Shown one piece after another: positions 5,594-11,402 of a stretch of 11,402 bases of DNA. Position numbers and translations under genes: made by a program. The stretch's first letter is position 1; each line of letters begins with the position of its first letter. This DNA is from Holosporales bacterium (GTDB lineage Bacteria > Pseudomonadota > Alphaproteobacteria > RUG11792), in contig JAISBC010000061.1 of the NCBI GenBank assembly GCA_031266385.1, positions 1 to 11,402 of the forward strand. The letters are read 5' to 3'. The notes below the pieces were generated by a model. The model did no database searches. It was not told the origin of the DNA and was given only the letters and a program-made list of their open reading frames with translations.

Positions 5594-6152
5594 ACGAAAT
5601 AATCTTCCTGACTCCACTGACGGTCTGGATCTTTGATAGTACCAATTCTAACTCGCCATCGGATCTAGCCATTCCGAGGACATATACCACTCCATTCATC
5701 GTCTTTATCTTGTAGTTCACGGATCTGATATCGGAATTACAGAGGAGAGAAGTCCGGCAGGACGATGTAATAAGATTATCCTTCATCGCTTGTGATACCG
5801 TGATTTCTTGCCCGGTCGAGAGGCAATTATCCACTCCGACGACTCCATCCGTAGCCCACGCTAACTTCTCGGCGATATTTATCCAATCTGGGTTACGTAC
5901 ATTTCCCGTCAGAAGAACACGTCCGCAATCGGAAATAACGGATACATCGCTATATAACTGAGCACTAACTCCATACAGCTTCTTTTTAACCGCGGCCTCT
6001 ATTTTGGAGTCTGTTAATGTATCTCCGAGCTTTTTGTCTCGAACAGCGATGTACCCACCGGTCGTCACTCCAGTCCCAATGATAATTGGGACACATCCGG
6101 TAACAATGACAGAAATACTAGCAAGAAATAAAATCCGCGACAGAAAACGCAT
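5559..6152 (-). CDS. Lipoprotein with two BON domains (DolP/YraP/OsmY-like)
   Basis: The 197-residue product begins with a lipoprotein signal peptide, MRFLSRILFLASISVIVTGC, with lipobox VTGC and lipidated C20. A glycine-rich stretch follows, then two BON domains at about 47-113 and 120-193, each with the GxVxLxG-type core (CGRVLLTGNV near 77; NGVVYVLGMA in the second). This architecture is that of DolP (YraP), an outer-membrane lipoprotein that binds anionic phospholipid and supports outer-membrane integrity and BAM function. The gene directly upstream belongs to the YraN family; in enterobacteria yraN and yraP are also close neighbours, which supports the assignment. It overlaps yraN by 35 bases and uppS by 35 bases. 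ATG 6152 is preceded by TAGAGA. Confidence 0.85.
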   Translation of the reverse strand: MRFLSRILFLASISVIVTGCVPIIIGTGVTTGGYIAVRDKKLGDTLTDSKIEAAVKKKLYGVSAQLYSDVSVISDCGRVLLTGNVRNPDWINIAEKLAWATDGVVGVDNCLSTGQEITVSQAMKDNLITSSCRTSLLCNSDIRSVNYKIKTMNGVVYVLGMARSDGELELVLSKIQTVSGVRKIISYVNLQPKKRNQ

Positions 6153-6639
6153 TCTCTATACATTCGCAGCGCCCAACAGAATCCAAACATAACACGTCGA
6201 CTCTATAGTTTTCAAATGATTCATCGAGCTCAGACGCCATATACATCAGCGAATTCGATATTCTGGAGCGTTGTTTCATGGAAATACAACCCTTCGCGAT
6301 ATCGAGGGTTCTGCGCTGTTTTACTTCGACGGCGATCAGATCATTATCCTTCTTAGCTAAAATATCTATTTCCCCATAGGATGTTCTGACCCTTTTCCCG
6401 AGGATACTATAACCGTCTGATTTCAGTTTCTTTTCAGCGTATAACTCAGCCGAAATTCCCTTCTCATAATTCTCGATTGAGTTTTTACTTTCGCATACAC
6501 GGAGGCGATTACTCCTGGTCTGGTGAGTACTAGAAATAAAATTCGATGACCCATCGGTATCACGATTAATCTTAAAAGCGACGGCTGCCGACACGATTTT
6601 TACCCTTAAGTATTCTCCATCCTTTATATTATAGCACAT
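6118..6639 (-). CDS. YraN/UPF0102 family nuclease-like protein with N-terminal extension
   Basis: The last ~115 residues match the YraN family (restriction-endonuclease-like fold, function poorly defined): YEKGISAELYAEKKLKSDGY (58-77), then GEIDIL (89-94) and AVEVKQRR (103-110). E65, D92, E105 and K107 correspond to the PD-(D/E)XK-type residues. The end, YRVDVLCLD, is also typical. YraN proteins usually begin just before the KG..AE segment; here about 55 residues precede it without a recognisable domain. I chose ATG 6639 because GGAG lies a few bases upstream inside the mutS end, giving an 11-base overlap with mutS; ATG 6663 is also in frame, while no in-frame ATG lies closer to the domain. 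The total is 173 residues. Confidence 0.8.
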   Translation of the reverse strand: MCYNIKDGEYLRVKIVSAAVAFKINRDTDGSSNFISSTHQTRSNRLRVCESKNSIENYEKGISAELYAEKKLKSDGYSILGKRVRTSYGEIDILAKKDNDLIAVEVKQRRTLDIAKGCISMKQRSRISNSLMYMASELDESFENYRVDVLCLDSVGRCECIENAFSVADFISC

Positions 6640-9040
6640 TTTTCTCCAATATTTTAGAGGCACGAGAAATTACTTTTTCCGGGAACCCGGCCAAGGCGGC
6701 TACATTCAGTCCGTAGGATTTGCTGGCAAATCCTTCTTCGATCTTATGGAGGAATATAATCCGATCATTCCAGGCCGATACCTTTACCGTCCAAAATTTA
6801 ACATTTTTGATGAATTCATCGATATCTCTCAGCTCATGATAATGAGTCGCGAAAATCGTTCGCGACTTTATTTCGTTCGCGATTTCCTCGATGACGGCAC
6901 GGGCGATTGCGAGGCCATCATACGTGGACGTCCCGCGCCCGACCTCATCCAATATAACGAATGACCTATCGGTCGCCTGGCGCAGGATGATCGCCGTCTC
7001 CAGCATCTCGACCATAAACGTCGATTTCCCCGAGGAAATATCGTCGGAGGCTCCGACCCTGCTGAAAATCCTGTCTATTATTCCGATTCTCGCAGATTCG
7101 GCCGGAACGAATGAACCAATTTGAGCCATAATGGCGATGATCGCATTTTGCCTCAGGAAAGTGCTTTTCCCGCCCATATTCGGTCCCGTCAGGATCGCTA
7201 ATTCTCCGTCGAGAGATAGATCGCAGTCATTCGGAATAAATTTTGCTCCAATTCCTCGGAGACTATTTTCGACGACTGGGTGCCGTCCATTTTTTATACA
7301 GAATGACTTGTCATTCGTCAGGATGGGCCGTGTATACCCGTTCTCGAGGGCGAGATGAGCGAGCGATGTCACGACATCGAGAAAAGAAATACTATCCGAC
7401 GCTCGACGGATCGTCTCCGCGAAAAAAGATATCTTCTCAATTAATTCCTCGAAAAGCTCCAGTTCTCGACGTTTCTCGCTCGATTCTGCCGAATAGATTT
7501 TCCCGGCGATATCGGTCAGTTCTTTCGTGGTGTATCGGATACACGATCCGAGGGTCTGACGATGTATGAAGGTATATGGGATCTTCGCGATATGGCTCGG
7601 AGAAACTTCGATGAAATATCCCATGGCCCCGTTATTCTTTATCCTGAGGGTAGGAATACCAGTTTCTTCGACATAAACCTTCTGCATCTTCTGGATTATA
7701 TAGGCACCGTTATCGATGAGATCGAGATGATAATCAAGCTCTTTATCGTATCCCTTCGCAATAAATCCTCCATCACGAGCCAAATTTGGGGGATCTGGAA
7801 TGATGGCCGATCTCAGAAGATTTACGAGGGAAGATAAAGACTCAGTCGATAATCCAAATTTATTCAGAGTTTCGAATTTGGACAGAAATTCATCGATGGC
7901 CAATGATTTTTCGATGGCGATCGCAATACAATTTACATCTCGAGGACCGGCCCGATTGAGCAAGACTCTCGATAGAGCCCTCTCCACGTCCGGGAAATTT
8001 TTTAAGGTACTACGGACATCTTCTCGGATCCGGTTTCCCGTCACAAAAAATTCCACGAAATCTAGTCGCTTCTCGATTTTATTGAGATCGATTAGGGGTT
8101 GCATTACCCATCTCCCCAATAGACGTCCTCCCTGTGAGGTCATCGTCTGATCGATTTCATGCAGGAGACTCCCCATTTTGCTACCTCCCTGAGTTCTGTC
8201 GATTTCGAGGCTACGTCTGGTAAAGTGATCGAGATACATGTAATCTGAGGTCTGGACTAATTTCGGGACCGAGAGCCCGACCTTACCTCCGGAATACGCC
8301 TCAGAAACATACTCGACGAGCTCGGCCGCTGCCTCGATGATACACTCCGAAAAATTCCCGAATGAATCGATAAAATTGACATTGAAAAAACTTGCTAATT
8401 TATCTCGTGGTGAATTGATCGAGTATTTCGAGCTCGGTAAAGAAATGACGATCGATTTAAATTTATCGATACTTTCCAAGAATTCCTTTGATGATAGCAA
8501 TTTGTCGGGACAAATAATCTCGGCCGGAGAAATCTTGGAAATCGTCGATAGAAGATTGTCGATCTTAACTTCCTCGACGAAAAAACGCCCGGTCGAAACA
8601 TCTGAGTAGGCTATCCCCAAATGATCGGAGACCTTATTCGAAATCGCCAGAAGAAAATTGTTTACCTTTTCTTGCAGCATTTCTTGTTCTACGATGGTTC
8701 CACTCGTGACGATTCGAACGACCTTTCGGTCGATGGGCCCCTTGTGGCCACGAGATTTGGCCTCGGCTGGTGTTTCGGTTTGCTCGCAGATCGCGACTCT
8801 ATGACCGTTCTTGACGAGCTTCGTTAAATACATCTCGTGAGCATGCCACGGAATTCCGCACATCGGCGCTCCCTGCCTCTGCGTCAAAACTATTCCCAAT
8901 TCCTTGGCGGTCTCGACGGCATCATCGAAAAAGAGCTCATAAAAATCCCCGAGTCTGAATAGAAGGAGGCAATCCGGATGCTCTTTTTTGATGGCACTAT
9001 ACTGCGCCATTAATGGCGTCTGACTGCTAGAATTATCCAC
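6629..9040 (-). CDS. mutS: DNA mismatch repair protein MutS, lacking the C-terminal tail
   Basis: MutS recognises mismatches in newly replicated DNA and recruits MutL. The 803-residue product has the N-terminal mismatch-binding domain with the Phe-x-Glu motif in GDFYELF (F33, E35), connector, lever and clamp domains. The ATPase domain shows Walker A GPNMGGKST (619-627), SSGKSTFMVEM (669-679), Walker B VILDEVGRGTST (695-706) and the FATHYHEL motif (730-737). It ends with ISRASKILEKNVL right after the dimerisation helices, where E. coli MutS is near residue 800 of 853, so the beta-clamp-binding motif and tetramerisation segment are absent. The start is GTG 9040, which retains the conserved TPLMAQY; starting at the internal ATG 9010 would cut it. 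It is first in the five-gene minus-strand chain. No mutL lies in the window. Confidence 0.95.
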   Translation of the reverse strand: MDNSSSQTPLMAQYSAIKKEHPDCLLLFRLGDFYELFFDDAVETAKELGIVLTQRQGAPMCGIPWHAHEMYLTKLVKNGHRVAICEQTETPAEAKSRGHKGPIDRKVVRIVTSGTIVEQEMLQEKVNNFLLAISNKVSDHLGIAYSDVSTGRFFVEEVKIDNLLSTISKISPAEIICPDKLLSSKEFLESIDKFKSIVISLPSSKYSINSPRDKLASFFNVNFIDSFGNFSECIIEAAAELVEYVSEAYSGGKVGLSVPKLVQTSDYMYLDHFTRRSLEIDRTQGGSKMGSLLHEIDQTMTSQGGRLLGRWVMQPLIDLNKIEKRLDFVEFFVTGNRIREDVRSTLKNFPDVERALSRVLLNRAGPRDVNCIAIAIEKSLAIDEFLSKFETLNKFGLSTESLSSLVNLLRSAIIPDPPNLARDGGFIAKGYDKELDYHLDLIDNGAYIIQKMQKVYVEETGIPTLRIKNNGAMGYFIEVSPSHIAKIPYTFIHRQTLGSCIRYTTKELTDIAGKIYSAESSEKRRELELFEELIEKISFFAETIRRASDSISFLDVVTSLAHLALENGYTRPILTNDKSFCIKNGRHPVVENSLRGIGAKFIPNDCDLSLDGELAILTGPNMGGKSTFLRQNAIIAIMAQIGSFVPAESARIGIIDRIFSRVGASDDISSGKSTFMVEMLETAIILRQATDRSFVILDEVGRGTSTYDGLAIARAVIEEIANEIKSRTIFATHYHELRDIDEFIKNVKFWTVKVSAWNDRIIFLHKIEEGFASKSYGLNVAALAGFPEKVISRASKILEKNVL

Positions 9041-9086
9041 GTTCTTTTGTTTTAAAAATGAAGATTGCTAAGGAAAGCAACTTGTT

Positions 9087-9092
9087 ATTATA
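9087..9092 (-). promoter_or_regulatory. Possible -10 element of the mutS operon promoter
   Basis: On the minus strand a perfect TATAAT lies about 47 bases upstream of the mutS GTG. The best -35 candidate, TGGACA, is 21 bases away, longer than usual, so the promoter is uncertain. Confidence 0.35.
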
Positions 9093-9296
9093 GTACGAAA
9101 TATACCGACCGGATGTCCAGTTTCCAGATGTTGATGCATATTTTAAAGAATTGATCTTATTGTAATATAAGTGTTACACTAGAGTTACTTGATTATGACA
9201 ATGGAGTACGACGGTTATGCCGACAAAATTGTCCCGTATCAATGAGATTGTGGTAAATCGTTAGCTGGAAGGTTGAAAGACCGCTATAGGTTGCGA

Positions 9297-9416
9297 ATCG
9301 GTGATTGTACAGTCCCATATTATCTGGGATAGATTCTCTGTTAAACCCCTGAGGATCTGTCTCCCACATATTCATTATAATTCATAAGGAGTTAACCATT
9401 TAAGGGCTTTAAGCCT
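9297..9416 (-). pseudogene. C-terminal remnant of an IS481-like integrase-core transposase (frameshifted)
   Basis: On the minus strand, 9416-9378 reads RLKALKWLTPYEL, then stops. Shifting frame, 9375 onward reads MNMWETDPQGFNRESIPDNMGLYN. Together these resemble the conserved C-terminus of IS481-type transposases (RLKTL-x-GLTPYEY-I-x-x-W-x-x-x-P-x-x-F...GLNT). The stop codons and frameshift near 9376-9383 show that it is decayed; no catalytic core is visible upstream. The sequence coding for MGLYN shares 13 bases (TGTACAGTCCCAT on the plus strand) with 2896-2908, where another short piece may survive. Family assignment is from motif memory only. Confidence 0.55.
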
Positions 9417-9496
9417 TGTAGCATTTATAAATGTAGATCAAGCTGTGGTTCATTGTTGCTGAATGTTATTATGGCTGGATTAAGTTGAGTGATGAT

Positions 9497-9525
9497 GTTT
9501 CATCTATCATTGGCTGAAAACTCTC
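9497..9525 (-). repeat. 29-bp dispersed repeat, copy C (inside the end of prmC)
   Basis: Minus-strand GAGAGTTTTCAGCC...GATGAAAC matches copy A at 24 of 29 positions. The last seven codons and the stop of prmC lie inside it. The sequence beyond it does not resemble the interior of copies A and B, so this may be the opposite end of the element or a solo end. Confidence 0.65.
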
Positions 9526-10270
9526 CCATTTTTAAAATATAGGGCAATCCCGAAATTTCCAGACCTTCCATTATGAGGATACCATTAGTTTTCAGATATT
9601 TTGTGGCGGATCTTAGGATGTTATGAACGTCCCGTTGGCCATCAAAGCCGCCGAAGAGGGCGAGAGGAGGGTCGAACAACGTTCCTCCCCTAAGGTCATA
9701 ATCTTCGCGCACATACGGAGGGTTCGTGACGATTGCATCGAATTTCCCTTCAACCATGGAAAACCAATCGCTCTCGATGAATTTGCTCCGAGATGAGACT
9801 CCAAGGTTCTCGGAATTATACCTCGCTATGTTGAGGGCTTTTTCGTCGATATCTACGAATGTACACTCAGCGGCCGGATACAGCGAGAGAATTGTGATCC
9901 CGATACATCCCGTCCCTGCCCCGAGATCCAGAATTCCAAGTGAAACCGTAGTATCGGGGTAGCCTTCTCGAAACAGATCGATTATCTTCTCGGTTTCGGG
10001 TCGAGGATCGAGGGTATCCCTCGTCGTCTTGAATTCTAGCCCGTAGAATTCTTTTTTCTCGATGATTTTGGCGATGGGTTCGCCGGTGGAATGTCTCCGT
10101 AAGTAATCCAAGAAAGTTCGGTAATCAACATCAGGTATATGGGTTTCTTTTGCAAAGAACAGCGAGGTATAGTTGGTCGATAATATATGGGCCAACAGGA
10201 GGAGGGTTTCTCTGGGTGGAATTCCGAATGACTCAGCCAATCCCACGAGATCTGATTTATTGAGGATCAT
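9500..10270 (-). CDS. prmC: Peptide chain release factor glutamine methyltransferase, C-terminus replaced
   Basis: PrmC methylates the glutamine of the GGQ motif in release factors RF1 and RF2, using S-adenosylmethionine. The 256-residue product shows the N-terminal helical domain, the linker motif DPRPETE (88-94), the SAM-binding ILDLGAGTGCIGI (113-125), the acidic VDIDE (139-143) and the catalytic VTNPPYV (181-187). The family normally ends with E-x-G...GF...DLAGxxR, about 30-35 residues past the ILIME strand (231-235). Here the last residues, GEFSANDR, are encoded by a dispersed IS-like repeat, so the native end was probably lost to an insertion or rearrangement. It starts at ATG 10270, overlapping truA by 14 bases. 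The core is intact, so it may still be active. Confidence 0.88.
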   Translation of the reverse strand: MILNKSDLVGLAESFGIPPRETLLLLAHILSTNYTSLFFAKETHIPDVDYRTFLDYLRRHSTGEPIAKIIEKKEFYGLEFKTTRDTLDPRPETEKIIDLFREGYPDTTVSLGILDLGAGTGCIGITILSLYPAAECTFVDIDEKALNIARYNSENLGVSSRSKFIESDWFSMVEGKFDAIVTNPPYVREDYDLRGGTLFDPPLALFGGFDGQRDVHNILRSATKYLKTNGILIMEGLEISGLPYILKMGEFSANDR

Positions 10271-11027
10271 AGTCGATCTTCCTCAGATACAGGCCGTGTG
10301 CTGGGGCCGTCGGTCCGGCTTTCCTCCGATCACCATCTTCGAGGAGAAATTTTATAAATTCTGGCTCCAGTTCTTTGGCCCCAATCATCTTGAGGGTTCC
10401 GACCATGATTCGCACCTGATTGTGAAGGAACGACCTCGCTGAGACTGATATTGAGATGAATTGTCCAATCTTTTCGACGTTAACTGCCGATATATTTCGC
10501 TCGATCTTTTTGGCGGAGCATTCGGACGAGCGAAAAGCTCCGAGATTATGCCGGCCGATGAAATATTCGGCGGCCCTTTGCATGGAGGATATATCGAGCA
10601 TTTTGTGGACATGCCAGGAATGTCGATTGACGATGACGGAGGCCGTTTCTCGATTAAGGATTAAGTATTCATAATGCCTCATCTTCGCCGAAAACCTGGC
10701 ATGAAAATCATCGGGAACGATCTGGGCATTAAGGACCACTACCCCCGTTTCTATCAAATAAAAATTGATTGCCTTGATAATCTTATTGGTATGGCCCAGC
10801 CATCTTTTGACTAGAAAATCTGATAGGATGTCGAAATGAGCGACCTGGCCCGTCGCGTGAACACCGGCATCCGTTCGTCCGGCCCCATGGATAGTAATTC
10901 GTTCTCGATGATCAATGACTTGCTCGATCGCATTCTCTAGGACCTCTTGAACGGTGCGAGATTCCTGCTGTCTTTGCCATCCGGCGAACCCAGCCCCATC
11001 GTATTCAATTGTTATTTTAATTCTCAT
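10257..11027 (-). CDS. truA: tRNA pseudouridine synthase A
   Basis: TruA makes pseudouridine at positions 38-40 in the anticodon arm of many tRNAs. The 256-residue product has the full set of family motifs: IEYDGAGFAGWQRQ (7-20), the catalytic Asp in GAGRTDAGVHATGQV (D53), VPDDFHARFSA, FRSSEC, and FLHNQVRIMVGTL near the RNA-binding end, closing with HGLYLRKIDYDPQ. The length is normal for the family. It starts at ATG 11027 and overlaps prmC by 14 bases, so the two tRNA/translation genes are probably transcribed together. Upstream within eight bases ends a 22-codon signal-peptide-like frame. Confidence 0.95.
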   Translation of the reverse strand: MRIKITIEYDGAGFAGWQRQQESRTVQEVLENAIEQVIDHRERITIHGAGRTDAGVHATGQVAHFDILSDFLVKRWLGHTNKIIKAINFYLIETGVVVLNAQIVPDDFHARFSAKMRHYEYLILNRETASVIVNRHSWHVHKMLDISSMQRAAEYFIGRHNLGAFRSSECSAKKIERNISAVNVEKIGQFISISVSARSFLHNQVRIMVGTLKMIGAKELEPEFIKFLLEDGDRRKAGPTAPAHGLYLRKIDYDPQ

Positions 11028-11035
11028 CGTTCTGG

Positions 11036-11104
11036 TTATTTATTAAACTCAGTTGCGCATAAACAACTTACGGAAAACCCTAGAAAAACAGCAGCGGCAC
11101 GCAT
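11036..11104 (-). other. Tiny signal-peptide-like reading frame before truA
   Basis: From ATG 11104 the minus strand reads MRAAAVFLGFSVSCLCATEF, two more residues and a stop: a basic N-terminus, a hydrophobic core and small residues, followed at once by TAA. It ends eight bases before the truA ATG. It could be the remnant N-terminus of an exported protein, a leader, or chance. Confidence 0.2.
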
Positions 11105-11141
11105 AACACGCGTAGTAAGTTTCAACAAACACGTACACATT

Positions 11142-11303
11142 ATGATTCCTCTGACCGAGATTTTCACTTATGTCGATGAGTTTTGCAAGATATTTGAAGA
11201 TAGAATTAAAGAACTTGAGAATAGGTCCTCTTCTCCTCCAAAAAAAACAGAATCAGACCTCCCAATAGGAGGGGATTTTCCTTATATCATTTACAGAATT
11301 TAA
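11142..11303 (+). pseudogene. Transposase N-terminal remnant
   Basis: The ATG at 11142 opens a 53-codon frame starting MIPLTEIFTYVDEFCKIFED and continuing RIKELENR, then non-typical sequence to TAA. The opening matches the N-terminal pattern of IS982/IS5-type transposases (TE-hydrophobic-x-x-VDxFCK) and is related to the remnant at 2608. The rest of the transposase is absent. No ribosome binding site is obvious. It could instead be a small live gene built from a transposase fragment, but nothing supports that. Confidence 0.5.
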
Positions 11304-11309
11304 ATAATT

Positions 11310-11348
11310 ATGAGTTACGATGATTATAGGAATATTAGGGAGGATTAG
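11310..11348 (+). other. 12-codon frame overlapping a ribosome binding site
   Basis: MSYDDYRNIRED then TAG. Its last codons contain GGGAGGA, the likely ribosome binding site of the next gene, whose ATG lies five bases after the stop. It could couple translation, or be chance. Confidence 0.2.
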
Positions 11349-11353
11349 ATTTT

Positions 11354-11402
11354 ATGAAAATATTTAACAAATTTGCTAACAAGAATGCCGGAAAACCAGG
11401 CC
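11354..11402 (+). CDS. Start of an unidentified gene, cut by the right edge
   Basis: ATG 11354 follows GGGAGG at a spacing of about ten to twelve bases, the best Shine-Dalgarno match in this part of the window. Sixteen codons are visible: MKIFNKFANKNAGKPG. I do not recognise the family from this, and no function can be given. Confidence 0.45.
   Translation, partial: MKIFNKFANKNAGKPG

Larger units (their letters stand above)
9041..9499. other. Gene-free stretch between prmC and mutS
   Basis: It holds the possible mutS -10 (9087-9092), the IS481-like remnant (9297-9416, -) and part of repeat copy C at its right end. A 60-codon open frame on the minus strand (9375-9193) is the tail of the remnant plus non-homologous sequence, so I do not call it a gene. 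I see no RNA gene or terminator hairpin here. Confidence 0.5.

Noticed and set aside
6746..8827. Several plus-strand open frames of 60-116 codons opposite mutS
   Set aside because: They are antisense shadows of a well-conserved mutS gene.
9193..9296. Continuation of the minus-strand frame after MGLYN as a gene
   Set aside because: The transposase family normally ends at about GLNT/GLYT; what follows shows no recognisable similarity.
10947..11141. Plus-strand extension of the transposase remnant into truA
   Set aside because: The upstream part is antisense to truA and lacks transposase similarity; homology starts at the ATG at 11142.
1..11402. CRISPR array or defence system
   Set aside because: No regularly spaced repeats and no recognisable cas or defence genes were seen.

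Overview
The window looks like a piece of an alphaproteobacterial chromosome, most likely from a host-associated or intracellular lineage (Rickettsiales/Holosporales-like; this placement is inferred). Three things point to Alphaproteobacteria: a circularly permuted, two-piece type tmRNA gene; an SspB of the alphaproteobacterial type; and the general look of the housekeeping proteins. The intracellular guess rests on the mixture of tightly overlapping housekeeping genes with stretches of decayed insertion-sequence (IS) debris, and on several proteins that have lost C-terminal segments or active-site residues.

Left part (1-3020): the 5' end of an IS1-like element leaves the window at its left edge. 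A secreted HtrA-type serine protease with PDZ domains follows (365-1858, +). Convergent with it is a possible broken gene (1855-2139, -), then a tRNA-Pro(CGG) gene (-). Between the tRNA and position ~3000 lies IS debris: a second IS1-like end, a 356-bp remnant bounded by perfect 20-bp inverted repeats that carries a transposase N-terminus, and scattered partial repeats.

Middle (2987-4261, +): a promoter, a permuted tmRNA gene (acceptor piece, 22-nt spacer, coding piece, terminal pseudoknot), then directly sspB, the ClpXP adaptor for tmRNA-tagged proteins, and an overlapping C-terminally truncated nuoC. The tmRNA has a non-canonical T-loop and a predicted 27-residue, very basic tag unlike the usual ANDN...LAA tags. 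The physical linkage of ssrA and sspB, with an odd tag, is the most interesting thing here.

Right-middle (4228-9040, -): five genes read leftward in one chain of overlaps: mutS, a YraN-family nuclease-like gene, a two-BON-domain lipoprotein, uppS and cdsA. uppS and cdsA act in undecaprenyl-phosphate and phospholipid supply to the envelope; the lipoprotein resembles DolP/YraP, which neighbours yraN in enterobacteria. UppS has lost several residues of its diphosphate-binding/catalytic site, and MutS lacks the usual C-terminal clamp-binding and tetramerisation tail.

Right part (9041-11402): an IS481-like transposase remnant (-), then prmC (-), whose 3' end runs into an IS-derived repeat, and truA (-), which overlaps prmC. 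To the right of truA are a tiny signal-peptide-like reading frame (-), a transposase N-terminal remnant (+), and the start of an unidentified gene that leaves the right edge (+).
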